The notes below the pieces were generated by a model. That model had not been told where the DNA came from. It made no database searches and worked only from the letters and a program-made list of their open reading frames with translations. DNA of 64,000 nucleotides, taken from the NCBI GenBank assembly GCA_020631815.1, contig JACKGW010000010.1, positions 62,001 to 126,000 on the forward strand, read 5' to 3'. Made by a program: the position numbers and the translations under genes. This DNA comes from Planctomycetota bacterium. GTDB lineage: Bacteria; Planctomycetota; PLA2; JAEUHO01. This document shows, one piece after another, positions 43,708 to 51,822 of this stretch. The number at the start of each line of letters is the position of its first letter. Position 1 is the first letter of the stretch.

Positions 43708-45050
43708 GGTGTTAAGCGGGGCCTCCTCGCGGGGGATGTCCCCCAACGGGCTCAGAGTCCCAGTTGAGTACTGACGCTCAACAACGAGGAGGACCCTTGA
43801 GCAAGCCTGCCGAACCCGTCGCCAAAGTCAATGCCCACGCCCTGGGCTTGGATGTCCACAAGAACCTGATCGTCTGGTGCCTGCTGGATCGTCGGGGGCG
43901 CCTGGCCGCCCAGGGCCGCACCGGCGGCACGCCGGGGCATCTGCTCGATCTGCTCCGCACCGTCGTCGGCCGCAAGAAGGCGCACATCGCCTTCGAGGCC
44001 AGCTCCTGCTCGCTCTGGGTCTACGACCTGCTCGTGGATCGCCTGGGCGATCCGAGCCGTGTCCACGTGGCCCACGCCCGCAAGGTCGACGCGATCGCCA
44101 ACAGCCGCGACAAGAGCGATGAAAACGACGCCTGGTGGCTGGCCTACCTCACCTACGAGGGACGGCTTCCGGAGGTCCGGGTCTCCGTGGGCGTCTACCG
44201 CGAACTGCGCACCGTCGGCCGCCATCGCACCTCGCTCGTGCAGCGCCGTACACGCCTGGCCCAAGCCATCCACGCGCACTTCCGCCAAGCCGGCATGGCA
44301 CTGCCTCGCACCCAGCTCTCGGCCGCCCGCAGCTGGGATTGCGTGCGCGAGCAAGCCGTGCAGCTTCCGGGCGTCGTCCGCGAGATCGTCCTGGAAGGAC
44401 TCGAGGAAATGGCTCGCCTCAGCCGCCAGATCGAGCACTGGAACGCTCGCTTGGCCCAGATCGCCAAGGAGTTGCCCGAGGTCGAGGAGATCCGGCGCCA
44501 GCTCCCGGGCTTCGGCCCGCTCTTGGCCGCCGTCGTCGTCGGCGAGCTGGGCGAGCTGTCGCGCTTTGGCCACGCCAAGGCCCTGGGCCGCTACGCGGGC
44601 TTGGTGCCGACGCGACGCGGAACCGGCGGGGATCCACGGCACGGGCAGATCAGCCTCGAGGGAAGTGCCCACCTGCGGTGGGCGCTCGTCCAGGCCGCGG
44701 CCGCCTCCCTACGCGTCAAGGAGGGGCCGGGCTCGGCCGTCGCCGCCTGGATACGCACCCACCAGCGTCACCTGGGAAGCAAGAAGAAGGGCTTGATCGC
44801 CGGCGCACGCAAGCTCGCCGAGTCCATCTGGCTGCTCTTCCATCACGGCAAGGACTTCGACATCCGACGCCCCTTCGGGCGCTACCAACCCGCCGCCTGA
44901 CGCCACCGTCAACAGCCACCAAACCCATCACGCGACACGCCTGCGAGAACGAGGGGGTGGGCCGGTTCGGATCGGCAGCAAGCCCGAGGAGTCATGGTGC
45001 CTACGGCAACGGCCGGGGACGTCGTCCCCGACTCAACCCGAGGGTCTGAT
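43699..45050 (+). mobile_element. IS110-family insertion sequence
   Basis: The transposase gene is flanked by the 9-bp direct repeat GGGTCTGAT (43699-43707 and 45042-45050), giving an element of about 1.34 kb, normal for IS110. IS110 elements lack long terminal inverted repeats and recombine at a short shared core. Non-coding ends are about 90 bp on the left and 145 bp on the right; each carries a small GC hairpin (43731-43744; 45014-45030). In the family the non-coding end encodes the guide (bridge) RNA. The exact ends are inferred from the direct repeat alone. Confidence 0.75.
43797..44900 (+). CDS. IS110-family transposase (DEDD recombinase)
   Basis: A 367-residue transposase. The N-terminal RuvC-like domain carries GLDVHKNLIVWCLLD (first Asp), IAFEASSCSLWVYDLL (Glu) and NSRDKSDENDAWWLAYL (Asp pair), the DEDD set. 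The C-terminal Transposase_20 domain has LPGFGPLLAAVVVGELGELS, FGHAKALGRYAGLVPTRRGT and the helix EGSAHLRWALVQAAAASLR with the serine region. TTG at 43797 is taken as the start because AGGAGG lies about six bases upstream; the frame is open from TTG 43764, which has no such site. The gene looks intact, so the element may be active. Other copies cannot be judged from this window. Confidence 0.93.
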   Translation: MSKPAEPVAKVNAHALGLDVHKNLIVWCLLDRRGRLAAQGRTGGTPGHLLDLLRTVVGRKKAHIAFEASSCSLWVYDLLVDRLGDPSRVHVAHARKVDAIANSRDKSDENDAWWLAYLTYEGRLPEVRVSVGVYRELRTVGRHRTSLVQRRTRLAQAIHAHFRQAGMALPRTQLSAARSWDCVREQAVQLPGVVREIVLEGLEEMARLSRQIEHWNARLAQIAKELPEVEEIRRQLPGFGPLLAAVVVGELGELSRFGHAKALGRYAGLVPTRRGTGGDPRHGQISLEGSAHLRWALVQAAAASLRVKEGPGSAVAAWIRTHQRHLGSKKKGLIAGARKLAESIWLLFHHGKDFDIRRPFGRYQPAA

Positions 45051-45317
45051 TGGGACGCTGCCGCCGGATCGGCCGCCATGGGACACACGAGCCCGTAGAG
45101 ATGAATGGAAACGCTGCCGGCCCATCCCCCCGGGCTCCGAAGGAGGACGAACCGAAAAGACAGGTACGAATGAAACGACCCGCACTGGGACTTGACGACA
45201 CGCCCCGCTTAGAGATGACCCCAGGCGAGTGTCGCACTTCGGTGTCAGACCCCGCTCCAGTGTCGCTTCGCTCCCTGGCGCGGGTTCAGACACCTGCGCG
45301 CGGCCAGCGCGCCGCGA
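44901..45317. other. 417-bp gene-free region: IS right end, unique spacer and hairpin repeat
   Basis: 44901-45050 is the right non-coding end of the IS110 element. 45051-45215 is a more A-rich stretch with two copies of ACGCTGCCG about 57 bp apart and no convincing gene; a small open frame from 45170 lacks coding character. 45216-45294 is the hairpin repeat lying just past the stop of the tricorn-type gene. Confidence 0.55.
45216..45294 (-). repeat. REP-like hairpin repeat downstream of the tricorn-type gene
   Basis: Read on the minus strand it matches 59752-59830: arms 45241-45255 and 45278-45294 with a loop containing GGGAGCGAAGCGACAC, followed by the same spacer CGAAGTGCGACACTCGCC and the start of a second arm (GGGGTCA). 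About four in five bases agree. Confidence 0.78.
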
Positions 45318-48300
45318 TCACGCTCCGCCGGGGGTGGTGCCGCTGGCGACGAGCTCGCGGACGACCTCGCCGTCACGCTCCTCGCGCACGACGCCCGTGA
45401 CGGGCGCGTCCTTGGCGATCCAGCGCTTCATGACGCGGCCACGGCGCATCGTGCGGGTCACGATGACGCACTCCCACGTGCGACCCGCAGCCTCGACCGT
45501 GCCTTCGCTGACCTCGACGGCGCCACCACCGCCGCGGCCGCCGAAGCGGAGCGGGTTGGCCGTGCGCGGGCGCTCCATGCGCGCGCCGCGGACCTCCTCG
45601 TCGCCGACCTTCACGATCGACTCGAGCACCACGGTGTCTTCGTGCACCTCGACGACCCGCTGCTCGACGATCGTCTCCTGCCCCTGGATGACCTGCCGCC
45701 AGCGAGCCCACTCGCCGACGACGGCGTCGGCCAGCGGATTGGCCATGTCAGGGAGCTCCTGGTCGTCACCGGCGGGGCGCGGACCGGGGCGGGAGGGCGG
45801 CGCCTCGCTGTCGGGCACGGGCTCGGGCTTGGGCGCTGGTGTCGGCGTCGGCTCGGGCGTCGGCTGCGGCTCGGGCGTCGGCTCGGGCTTGGGTTCCGGC
45901 TCGGGAACGGGCTGCGGCTGCGGCGGCGCTTCCGCCACCTCCGGGCTGCCCCACTCCACGGCCTCCATGACGACGGTGTCGCCAAGGCGTGCATCGACAA
46001 GGCCCCAGCCCGGCACCGCGTTGCTGAAGCGCAGCGTGAGGCGCGTCCCCATCGCCGCCAGCGCAACCGACACCACGTCGGCCTCGGCGTCGCCGACGCG
46101 GGCGCGACCGACTTCGTGCGACGCCACTTCGCCCATCACGCGGATGGCGGTGAGCAGGTCGCGGTTGGGCAGCCGGTCGGGAAGCGGCATCGGGAACGCG
46201 GGGCCGCTCTCGACCTCACCCGCGAGCGAGACTTCGTCCTCGTTCACGTCGGTGACCTCGAGCTTGAGGATCGTGTCCTCCTGCGAGCCCGGCGGACGCA
46301 TGCGGTAACGCGCCCACTCGCCCTTCACGGCGTCCGCCAGCGGATCGAGCGGACCCGGGGTGCGCTCGCCGGCGGGTGCGTCGTCGGGCGTGGCGGGCTT
46401 GGGCCCCGGTGTGGCCGTGTCCGTGTCGGGCTTGTCCGGCTTGGGACCGGTCGTGGGCTTGGGAGCCGGCGCCTTCGCGGCGGCCTTGGCCTCGGCGATC
46501 TCCGCCAGCGCGACCTCGATCGCCTTCTCCAGCTGCGGATCCCGGCCCTTCACGCGGTCTTCGGGCGTCTCGACGACGATGATGTCGGGCTTGACGCCGT
46601 AGCCCTCGAGGTTGGTCCCGTCCATCCCGTAGTAGCCGACGCGCGGAATGCGGAACGTGCTGCCGTCGCTGAGCTGGATGTCGTTCGTGCCGATGACGCC
46701 ACCAGGCGTCGGCACACCGACGATCTTGCCGCGCTTCAAGGCCTGGAAGCAGTAGGGGAAGACCTCCGCGTCGGAGAACGAGCGCTCGTTGATGAGCACG
46801 ACCACCGGCTTGTCCCAGTAGAGGGCCGGCTGGGGGATCTTGCGCGGCGCCCCACGCGGCTGGACCTGGGCGTAGGGCCGCGCCGAGAGGATCTCCATGA
46901 GCTGGTTGTGGATGTTGCCGCCACCGTTCTCGCGGACGTCCAGCACGAGCCCCTGGATGCGCTTGCTCAGGTTGAGCTGGCCGATCGTGGCCTGGAAGCG
47001 GCTGAGGTTGGCCGGGTTCATCGCGTCGAGGTGGATGTAGGCCAGTGCGCCCTTGCCACCTTCGCGCACCTTCTTCACGTTGCCGGAGATCCAGTCGCGG
47101 TGCACCAGCTCGGCGATCGAGCGGGCGTCCGTGGGCGTGATCTCGGTCTTGGTCTCGTCGCCCACGCCGTCGCCCGTGATGGGCCGGTAGGTGATCACGA
47201 CCTTCTTGCCGACCTGACCCGACAGGGCAGCATCCATGCTGCCCTTGGCGAGCGACGTCTTGCCGATGGCGACGATCTCGTCACCGACGCGCAGGCGCGC
47301 CTGGGCCGCCGGGCCGTTGGCGAGCAACGACGTGATGACGCGACCCCCGTTGGGCCCCGGCTTCTGGGCGAGGTCCGCGCCGAGGTAGCCCGAGGCGACG
47401 GCGCGCTCGGGGACTGCATTGCTGGGCCGGCTGCCGCCGTAGATGCCCAGGTGGCTGGCGTTGAGCTCGGCCAGCATCTGGCTGATGACGTTCTGGAACT
47501 CGCCCTTGTCCTCGGCCTCGATGGCGATGTCGCGGTACTTGGCGCGCATCGCGTTCCAGTCGACGCCGTGCATCTTCGGGTCGTAGAAGCCGTCGCGCAT
47601 CTTGGTCCAGGCTTCGTCGAAGAGCTGCTCGAGCTCCTTGCGCTGGTCCACCTCGATCTCGGCGAGGAAGGGCACGCGCGTGCGGTTCTCGATGCTCTTG
47701 GGCGCCGGGACCTTGTAGATCTGCTCCGCGCCGTCGGTGCCGACGGAGAAGAAGATCGAGTCCCCGCGCGGGCTCCAGCAGGCGCCCGAGCCGTCACGCG
47801 AGATCTGCATGGACTCACCGCCCTGGGCGCTGGCCACATACAGGCCGCCCGAGGCGCCGGCCGCCGGGTTGAACGCCTCGAAGGCGATCATGTTGCCGTC
47901 CGGCGACCACGTCGGGACCTGGAAGAACGCCGAGCCGCGCGAGATCCGACGCACGTTGCCGCCGTCGGCGTCCATGACGTAGACGGCCTGCGTGCCCTCG
48001 CGTCCGCTGTCGAACGCGATCTTCTGCCCGTCGGGCGACCAGCACGGATCGTCGTCGGCTTCCTTGTGGTTGGTCAGCTGCTTGAGCTCACCGGAGCGCA
48101 CGTCCAGGCGCCAGATGTCGCGGTTGCCGCTGCGCTCACTGGAGAACGCCAGGTAGCGACCGTCCGGCGACCACGTGTGGAAGAAGTCGTCCTTCGGGTG
48201 GTCGGTGAGGCGCTTGAGGTTGTTGCCGCGCACGTCCATGACCCAGATGTCGGAGTTGCCGCTGCGGTCGGACTGGAACGCGATCCACTGGCCGTCGGGC

Positions 48301-49457
48301 GAGAGGCGCGGCCACTCGTCCTTGGGCGCGCCATCGGTCAGGCGCTGCGCCTTGCCACCGCCCACGGGCATCGTCCAGATGTCGCCGAACGCGCTGAACA
48401 CCAGCCGGCTCGCGTCGCCACTGGTATGCACGTGCTGGGCGCCGCTGGTGATCGTGCGCTCCGTGATGCCGCTGTGGCGCACGTCGCCGCGGACGACGAA
48501 AGGCAGGAGCTTGGCTTCCGGCTTGTCCTGCGTGAGGTCGGCGATGTGGATGCGCGCCCCGCGCTCGAACACCGCCGTCTTGCCGTCCCAGGCCAGGTCC
48601 GGACGCTGCACGTCCAAGCCCGTCCACGTGCTGACCTGACGACGCTCGCCGCCCGCCGCGGGCATGGCGTAGAAGTTGGCGACGCCCTTCTCCTCGGCCA
48701 CGAACCAGATCGTGGAGCCGTCCTGGGAGAAGAACGGGTTGCGCTCGTTGCCCAGGGTGGACGTGAGCGCCGTGGGGATGCCCCCTTCGCGGGCCACGGT
48801 GTAGAGGTCGTAGTTGCCCGTGCCCTCGTAGTTGTCCTGGTAGATCGTGTTGAAGCCGCGGGCGTAGACGATGGTCTTGCCGTCGGGGCTGTAGCTGCCG
48901 TCCCGGCCGCCGTCCACGGTGATGGCGCGCGGCGTGCCCCCGGAGGCCGCCACCTCGTAGAGGTTCAGCTGGTAGCGACCGGGATCGCGGTTGCTCGCAA
49001 ACAGCAGGTACTTCCCATCGGGCGACCAGTCGCACAGGATCGCCGCCGAGCTGTGTTGCGTGACGCGCTGCGGCTCCCCGCCTTCGATCGGCATCACGTA
49101 GATGTCGTAGCCACCGGAGCGCTGCGAGCTGAAGGCGATCTGCTTGCCGTCCGGGCTGATGCGCGGGATCGTGTCCTGCGCCTCGTGGATCGTGAGCCGG
49201 TGGGCCAGCTGCGGGTTGTCGGTGGACACGGTCCAGATGTCGCCGCGCCACGTGAACGCGACGGTCTTGCCGTCCGGCGCGAGGGTCGCGTAGCGCAGGC
49301 CGCGGGTGGGCGAGGGCGCCTTGCCCTTGGAGGGCTTGTCGTCGGCACGAGCAGCGGGGCTCGAGAAGGCGGCGAAGACGACGGTCGCCGCGAACGTGGC
49401 GACGAGGGCGAAGACGGCGCGACGTGCGCGGCCCGCCCGGAGAGGACGCTGGGGCAT
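45318..49457 (-). CDS. Tricorn-type S41 protease with PDZ and duplicated C-terminal domain
   Basis: A 1379-residue exported protein. A signal peptide (VFALVATFAATVVFAAFSS, cleavage near ARADD) precedes a WD40/TolB-like propeller with repeated SPDGKQIAFSSQRSG and SPDGRYLAFSSERSGN motifs (50-680). Then come a core with NASHLGIYGG (the Ser-His of tricorn), a PDZ-like part (DLAQKPGPNGGRVI, LRVGDEIVAIG), and the S41 catalytic region with NERSFSDAEVFPY (nucleophile Ser) and NLEGYGVKPDI (Glu). This is a complete tricorn catalytic set. After residue 1080 two copies of a PLADAV-x-GEWARYR domain are joined by a Pro/Glu/Lys linker. AAGGAA precedes ATG 49457. Expected role: processive peptidase in the periplasm. 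Confidence 0.92.
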   Translation of the reverse strand: MPQRPLRAGRARRAVFALVATFAATVVFAAFSSPAARADDKPSKGKAPSPTRGLRYATLAPDGKTVAFTWRGDIWTVSTDNPQLAHRLTIHEAQDTIPRISPDGKQIAFSSQRSGGYDIYVMPIEGGEPQRVTQHSSAAILCDWSPDGKYLLFASNRDPGRYQLNLYEVAASGGTPRAITVDGGRDGSYSPDGKTIVYARGFNTIYQDNYEGTGNYDLYTVAREGGIPTALTSTLGNERNPFFSQDGSTIWFVAEEKGVANFYAMPAAGGERRQVSTWTGLDVQRPDLAWDGKTAVFERGARIHIADLTQDKPEAKLLPFVVRGDVRHSGITERTITSGAQHVHTSGDASRLVFSAFGDIWTMPVGGGKAQRLTDGAPKDEWPRLSPDGQWIAFQSDRSGNSDIWVMDVRGNNLKRLTDHPKDDFFHTWSPDGRYLAFSSERSGNRDIWRLDVRSGELKQLTNHKEADDDPCWSPDGQKIAFDSGREGTQAVYVMDADGGNVRRISRGSAFFQVPTWSPDGNMIAFEAFNPAAGASGGLYVASAQGGESMQISRDGSGACWSPRGDSIFFSVGTDGAEQIYKVPAPKSIENRTRVPFLAEIEVDQRKELEQLFDEAWTKMRDGFYDPKMHGVDWNAMRAKYRDIAIEAEDKGEFQNVISQMLAELNASHLGIYGGSRPSNAVPERAVASGYLGADLAQKPGPNGGRVITSLLANGPAAQARLRVGDEIVAIGKTSLAKGSMDAALSGQVGKKVVITYRPITGDGVGDETKTEITPTDARSIAELVHRDWISGNVKKVREGGKGALAYIHLDAMNPANLSRFQATIGQLNLSKRIQGLVLDVRENGGGNIHNQLMEILSARPYAQVQPRGAPRKIPQPALYWDKPVVVLINERSFSDAEVFPYCFQALKRGKIVGVPTPGGVIGTNDIQLSDGSTFRIPRVGYYGMDGTNLEGYGVKPDIIVVETPEDRVKGRDPQLEKAIEVALAEIAEAKAAAKAPAPKPTTGPKPDKPDTDTATPGPKPATPDDAPAGERTPGPLDPLADAVKGEWARYRMRPPGSQEDTILKLEVTDVNEDEVSLAGEVESGPAFPMPLPDRLPNRDLLTAIRVMGEVASHEVGRARVGDAEADVVSVALAAMGTRLTLRFSNAVPGWGLVDARLGDTVVMEAVEWGSPEVAEAPPQPQPVPEPEPKPEPTPEPQPTPEPTPTPAPKPEPVPDSEAPPSRPGPRPAGDDQELPDMANPLADAVVGEWARWRQVIQGQETIVEQRVVEVHEDTVVLESIVKVGDEEVRGARMERPRTANPLRFGGRGGGGAVEVSEGTVEAAGRTWECVIVTRTMRRGRVMKRWIAKDAPVTGVVREERDGEVVRELVASGTTPGGA

Positions 49458-49523
49458 GGCGGTTCCTTGCGGGGCCGTGCGAGCGAACTCTCCCGGAGGC
49501 CCCGGGCCGGGGAGCGGCCGGTC

Positions 49524-49552
49524 AAGGTAGCAGCCGTCCACGCGGGCGTCAG
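49524..49552 (-). promoter_or_regulatory. Candidate promoter of the tricorn-type protease
   Basis: On the minus strand CTGACG (49547-49552), a 17-base spacer and TACCTT (49524-49529) fit a sigma-70 promoter with a four-of-six -35. It leaves a 60-base leader with the AAGGAA ribosome site. Confidence 0.45.
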
Positions 49553-49729
49553 CCCGGGCGCGCGAGAGGGTGCCCCCCGCCGACCGCCGTCGCGACAGCG
49601 CCGCTTGGTTGGCGGGACTTCGGGCCGCCAACTTCCAGAGCTGGATCCAGAGCGCCCCCCCGCAGGGCTCCCGCAGCGAGAGCTGCCCACGCGCGAAGGG
49701 GTCTGGAGAACCTACCTTCTCGCACCGGC

Positions 49730-49859
49730 TCGTCAGGGCGAAGGTAACGCGCCGCCATCGGCGACGACTCGTGGTCTCGCGTCGACGTGCTACGTCACGT
49801 CGCGCCAAGTGGCCGGCTCGAGGAGCCGATGGTGGCGCGAGACCGAGCATCTGGCGAGC
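49730..49859 (-). repeat. Interspersed intergenic repeat, copy 2 (inverted)
   Basis: Reverse complement of the element at 3610-3760. Blocks: GACCGAGCATCTGGCGAGC (49841-49859), CTCGAGGAGCCGAT (49818-49831) and about 47 bases at 49730-49776. Like copy 1 it lies past the stop of one gene (rho) and about 270 bases before the start of the next. Confidence 0.75.
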
Positions 49860-49887
49860 AGCACGCGCGCACCCCGGGCGACGTGCG

Positions 49888-51264
49888 CTACACGCCGTGG
49901 TCGAAGGGGCCGTCTCCGCGAGGCCGCTTGCCGTCGCCGTCGATGCTCCCGAGGAACTTGTCGTTGTCGGGGAACTGCTCCAGGCGGTCCACGAGCATCG
50001 TGATGGCGTCGATGGGCCGCACCTTCTGCAGCACGCGACGCAAGCGGTAGATCAGCTCGAGCTGGTTGGGCGGCAGGAGCTTCTCTTCCTTGCGCGTGCC
50101 GGACAACGAGAGGTCGATGGCGGGCCACACGCGCTGCTCGGCCAGCTTGCGGTCCAGCACGAGCTCCATGTTGCCGGTGCCCTTGAACTCCTCGAAGATC
50201 ACCGTGTCCATCTTCGAGTTGGTCTCGATGAGCGCGGTGGCCACGATCGTGAGCGAGCCCCCCTCTTCGAGGTTGCGCGCCGCGCCGAAGAACGCCTTGG
50301 GGCGCTCCAGGCTGCGCGAGTCCATGCCGCCGGACAGCGTGCGGCCGCCGCTTCGCGCGAGCAGGTTCCAGGCGCGGCCCAGTCGCGTCAGCGAGTCCAT
50401 CAGGATCACCACGTCGCGACCCGTCTCCACGAGGCGCTTGGCCTTCTTGAGCACCATCTCCGTGATGCGCGTGTGGTTCTCGGGGGTGCTGTCATTGGTG
50501 CTGACGACGACCTCGCCCTCGGTGGCGCGCTGCATGGCCGTGGCCTCTTCCGGCCGCTCGTCGACGAGCAGGACGAAGAGGTAGGCCTCGGGGTGGTTGA
50601 TCTCCACCGCGCGGGCCAGCTGTTGCAGGATGCGCGTCTTGCCGGCGCGTGGCGGCGACACGAGAAGACCGCGCTGGCCGAACCCGATGGGCGCCAAGAG
50701 GTCGATGATGCGCAGCGTGATCTCGTCGAGGTTCTTGGTCAGCTCGAGCCGCCGATCGGGGTCGATGACCGTGCACTCGTCCCACTTCTTGGTCTTGTAG
50801 TACTCGTGCGGCGGCATCCCGCAGATGGAGCGGATCGAGACCAGCGGCGGGTTTTGCCCGCGGCGGCGAGGCTCGCCGACTTCGCCGTCGATGATGTCGC
50901 CGTCGCGCAAGCCGTAGGTGCGCACGAGGTCCACGCTGACGTAGGGGTCCTCGGCGCTCGGCTCGTAGGCACGGTCGGGACTACGCAGGAAGCCGTGGCC
51001 GTCGCGCGAGAGGTCGAGCACGCCGAAGTGCCGGAGCGTGGCGTCATCGGGCGCCTCGAACACGGTGCCGGGCTCGGGGGCCGGCGGTTCGGGCTTCTCG
51101 CTGATGAGGGCGAACGGGATCCCGTTGTCGTCGATGATGGGCGCCGAGCCCTGGGACGGTCCGGGGCCACCGCCGGGACGGCCGCGGCCGCGACCACCGC
51201 GGCGCCGGCGACGCTGGTTGCCCCCCTGGTTGCGAGGGTGCTGGACGTTCTTCCGGGTACGCAA
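49888..51264 (-). CDS. rho: Transcription termination factor Rho
   Basis: A 458-residue RNA-dependent ATPase/helicase. An Arg/Gly-rich tail (RRRRRGGRGRGRPGGGPG) is followed by the cold-shock-like RNA-binding domain (GVLDLSRDGHGFLRSPDRAY, DPYVSVDLVRTYGLRDGD), Walker A SPPRAGKTRILQQLA, the VLLVDERPEEATAMQR stretch, Walker B VVILMDSLTRLGRAWN and the Q/R-loop GGMDSRSLERPKAFFGAARN. The open frame reaches ATG 51495, but that extension has no Rho-like character, so I take TTG 51264 (MRTRKNVQHPRNQGG) with AAGGGG about ten bases upstream. A long untranslated leader suits the autoregulation known for rho. Confidence 0.92.
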   Translation of the reverse strand: MRTRKNVQHPRNQGGNQRRRRRGGRGRGRPGGGPGPSQGSAPIIDDNGIPFALISEKPEPPAPEPGTVFEAPDDATLRHFGVLDLSRDGHGFLRSPDRAYEPSAEDPYVSVDLVRTYGLRDGDIIDGEVGEPRRRGQNPPLVSIRSICGMPPHEYYKTKKWDECTVIDPDRRLELTKNLDEITLRIIDLLAPIGFGQRGLLVSPPRAGKTRILQQLARAVEINHPEAYLFVLLVDERPEEATAMQRATEGEVVVSTNDSTPENHTRITEMVLKKAKRLVETGRDVVILMDSLTRLGRAWNLLARSGGRTLSGGMDSRSLERPKAFFGAARNLEEGGSLTIVATALIETNSKMDTVIFEEFKGTGNMELVLDRKLAEQRVWPAIDLSLSGTRKEEKLLPPNQLELIYRLRRVLQKVRPIDAITMLVDRLEQFPDNDKFLGSIDGDGKRPRGDGPFDHGV

Positions 51265-51822
51265 GGTGAGGATTCCCCTTTGGCGACCGGGCCCGGAACG
51301 GGCCGGCTCGCACCTGGCCCCATGCCAAGCATGAGAAGCCGTGGGAGCAGGCGCGGCCCCGGCGACGGGGCGGCGCGACAAGGAAACAGGAGCACGGGGT
51401 TCGCGAGGCAGGCTGTTGGGGCAGGACAGTGACCGGGGGCCACTTCGGACAGGTGAGGTGAGCCCGGCTGCTCGTTCCTGGGCGCGACGCTGCACGCCGG
51501 GGGAAGGAGGCCCACGCAGGGCGCCTCACGGCAAGCACCCCCCGCTTCGGCCCGCCCGATCACCCCTGGGGGGCGTCGTCGAGCCGTCGGCTGGCGCCGT
51601 GCCATCGACAGGCTGTGGGGCGCGCGCGAACCCCGCGCGCCGCGTCCCACCTCGCCGGCCGGATCCTACCCCCCGGCGGGGGGCCGGCCAAGCCCATCTT
51701 CCGCGCGAGGCCGCCCCGGCCCCCGGAGGGCCCTGCGGCCCGGCAATCCTCCGGGGGCACGGGGCGGGCGGGCTACCTTCTGCCGCTTGTCCCGCGGCCC
51801 GCGGCTGCTGCTTGGAGACGGC
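51265..51822. other. 558-bp divergent region between rho and tig
   Basis: It holds the rho leader and the tig promoter. Two notable inverted repeats are CCCCCC/GGGGGG (51669-51674 with 51678-51683) and the 10-bp pair CCCCCGGAGG/CCTCCGGGGG (51720-51729 with 51748-51757), 17 bases before the tig -10 box. No gene is supported. Confidence 0.55.
51774..51779 (+). promoter_or_regulatory. Candidate -10 box of tig (TACCTT)
   Basis: GGCTACCTT resembles the -10 of the tricorn-type gene and lies 43 bases before ATG 51823, leaving a leader with GGAG. The -35 position is occupied by the GC hairpin at 51720-51757. Confidence 0.35.

Larger units (their letters stand above)
49458..49887 (-). other. 430-bp gene-free region between rho and the tricorn-type gene
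   Basis: It contains the promoter at 49524-49552, GC-rich leader DNA, and the repeat copy at 49730-49859. Long open frames extending the protease upstream through this stretch are not supported, since the signal peptide starts at 49457. Confidence 0.55.

Noticed and set aside
45050..45400. A 116-codon frame right of the IS110 element
   Set aside because: It reads through the hairpin repeat into the end of the protease gene and has no ribosome site or known motif.
45642..50003. A 1453-codon open frame on the plus strand opposite the tricorn-type gene
   Set aside because: It mirrors a gene with clear protease motifs and biased codons. At this GC content antisense frames stay open by chance; the translation has no recognisable domains.
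51265..51495. Extension of Rho to ATG 51495
   Set aside because: The 77 added residues have no family character and lie in the promoter/leader; the TTG at 51264 has a better ribosome site and the expected N-terminus.
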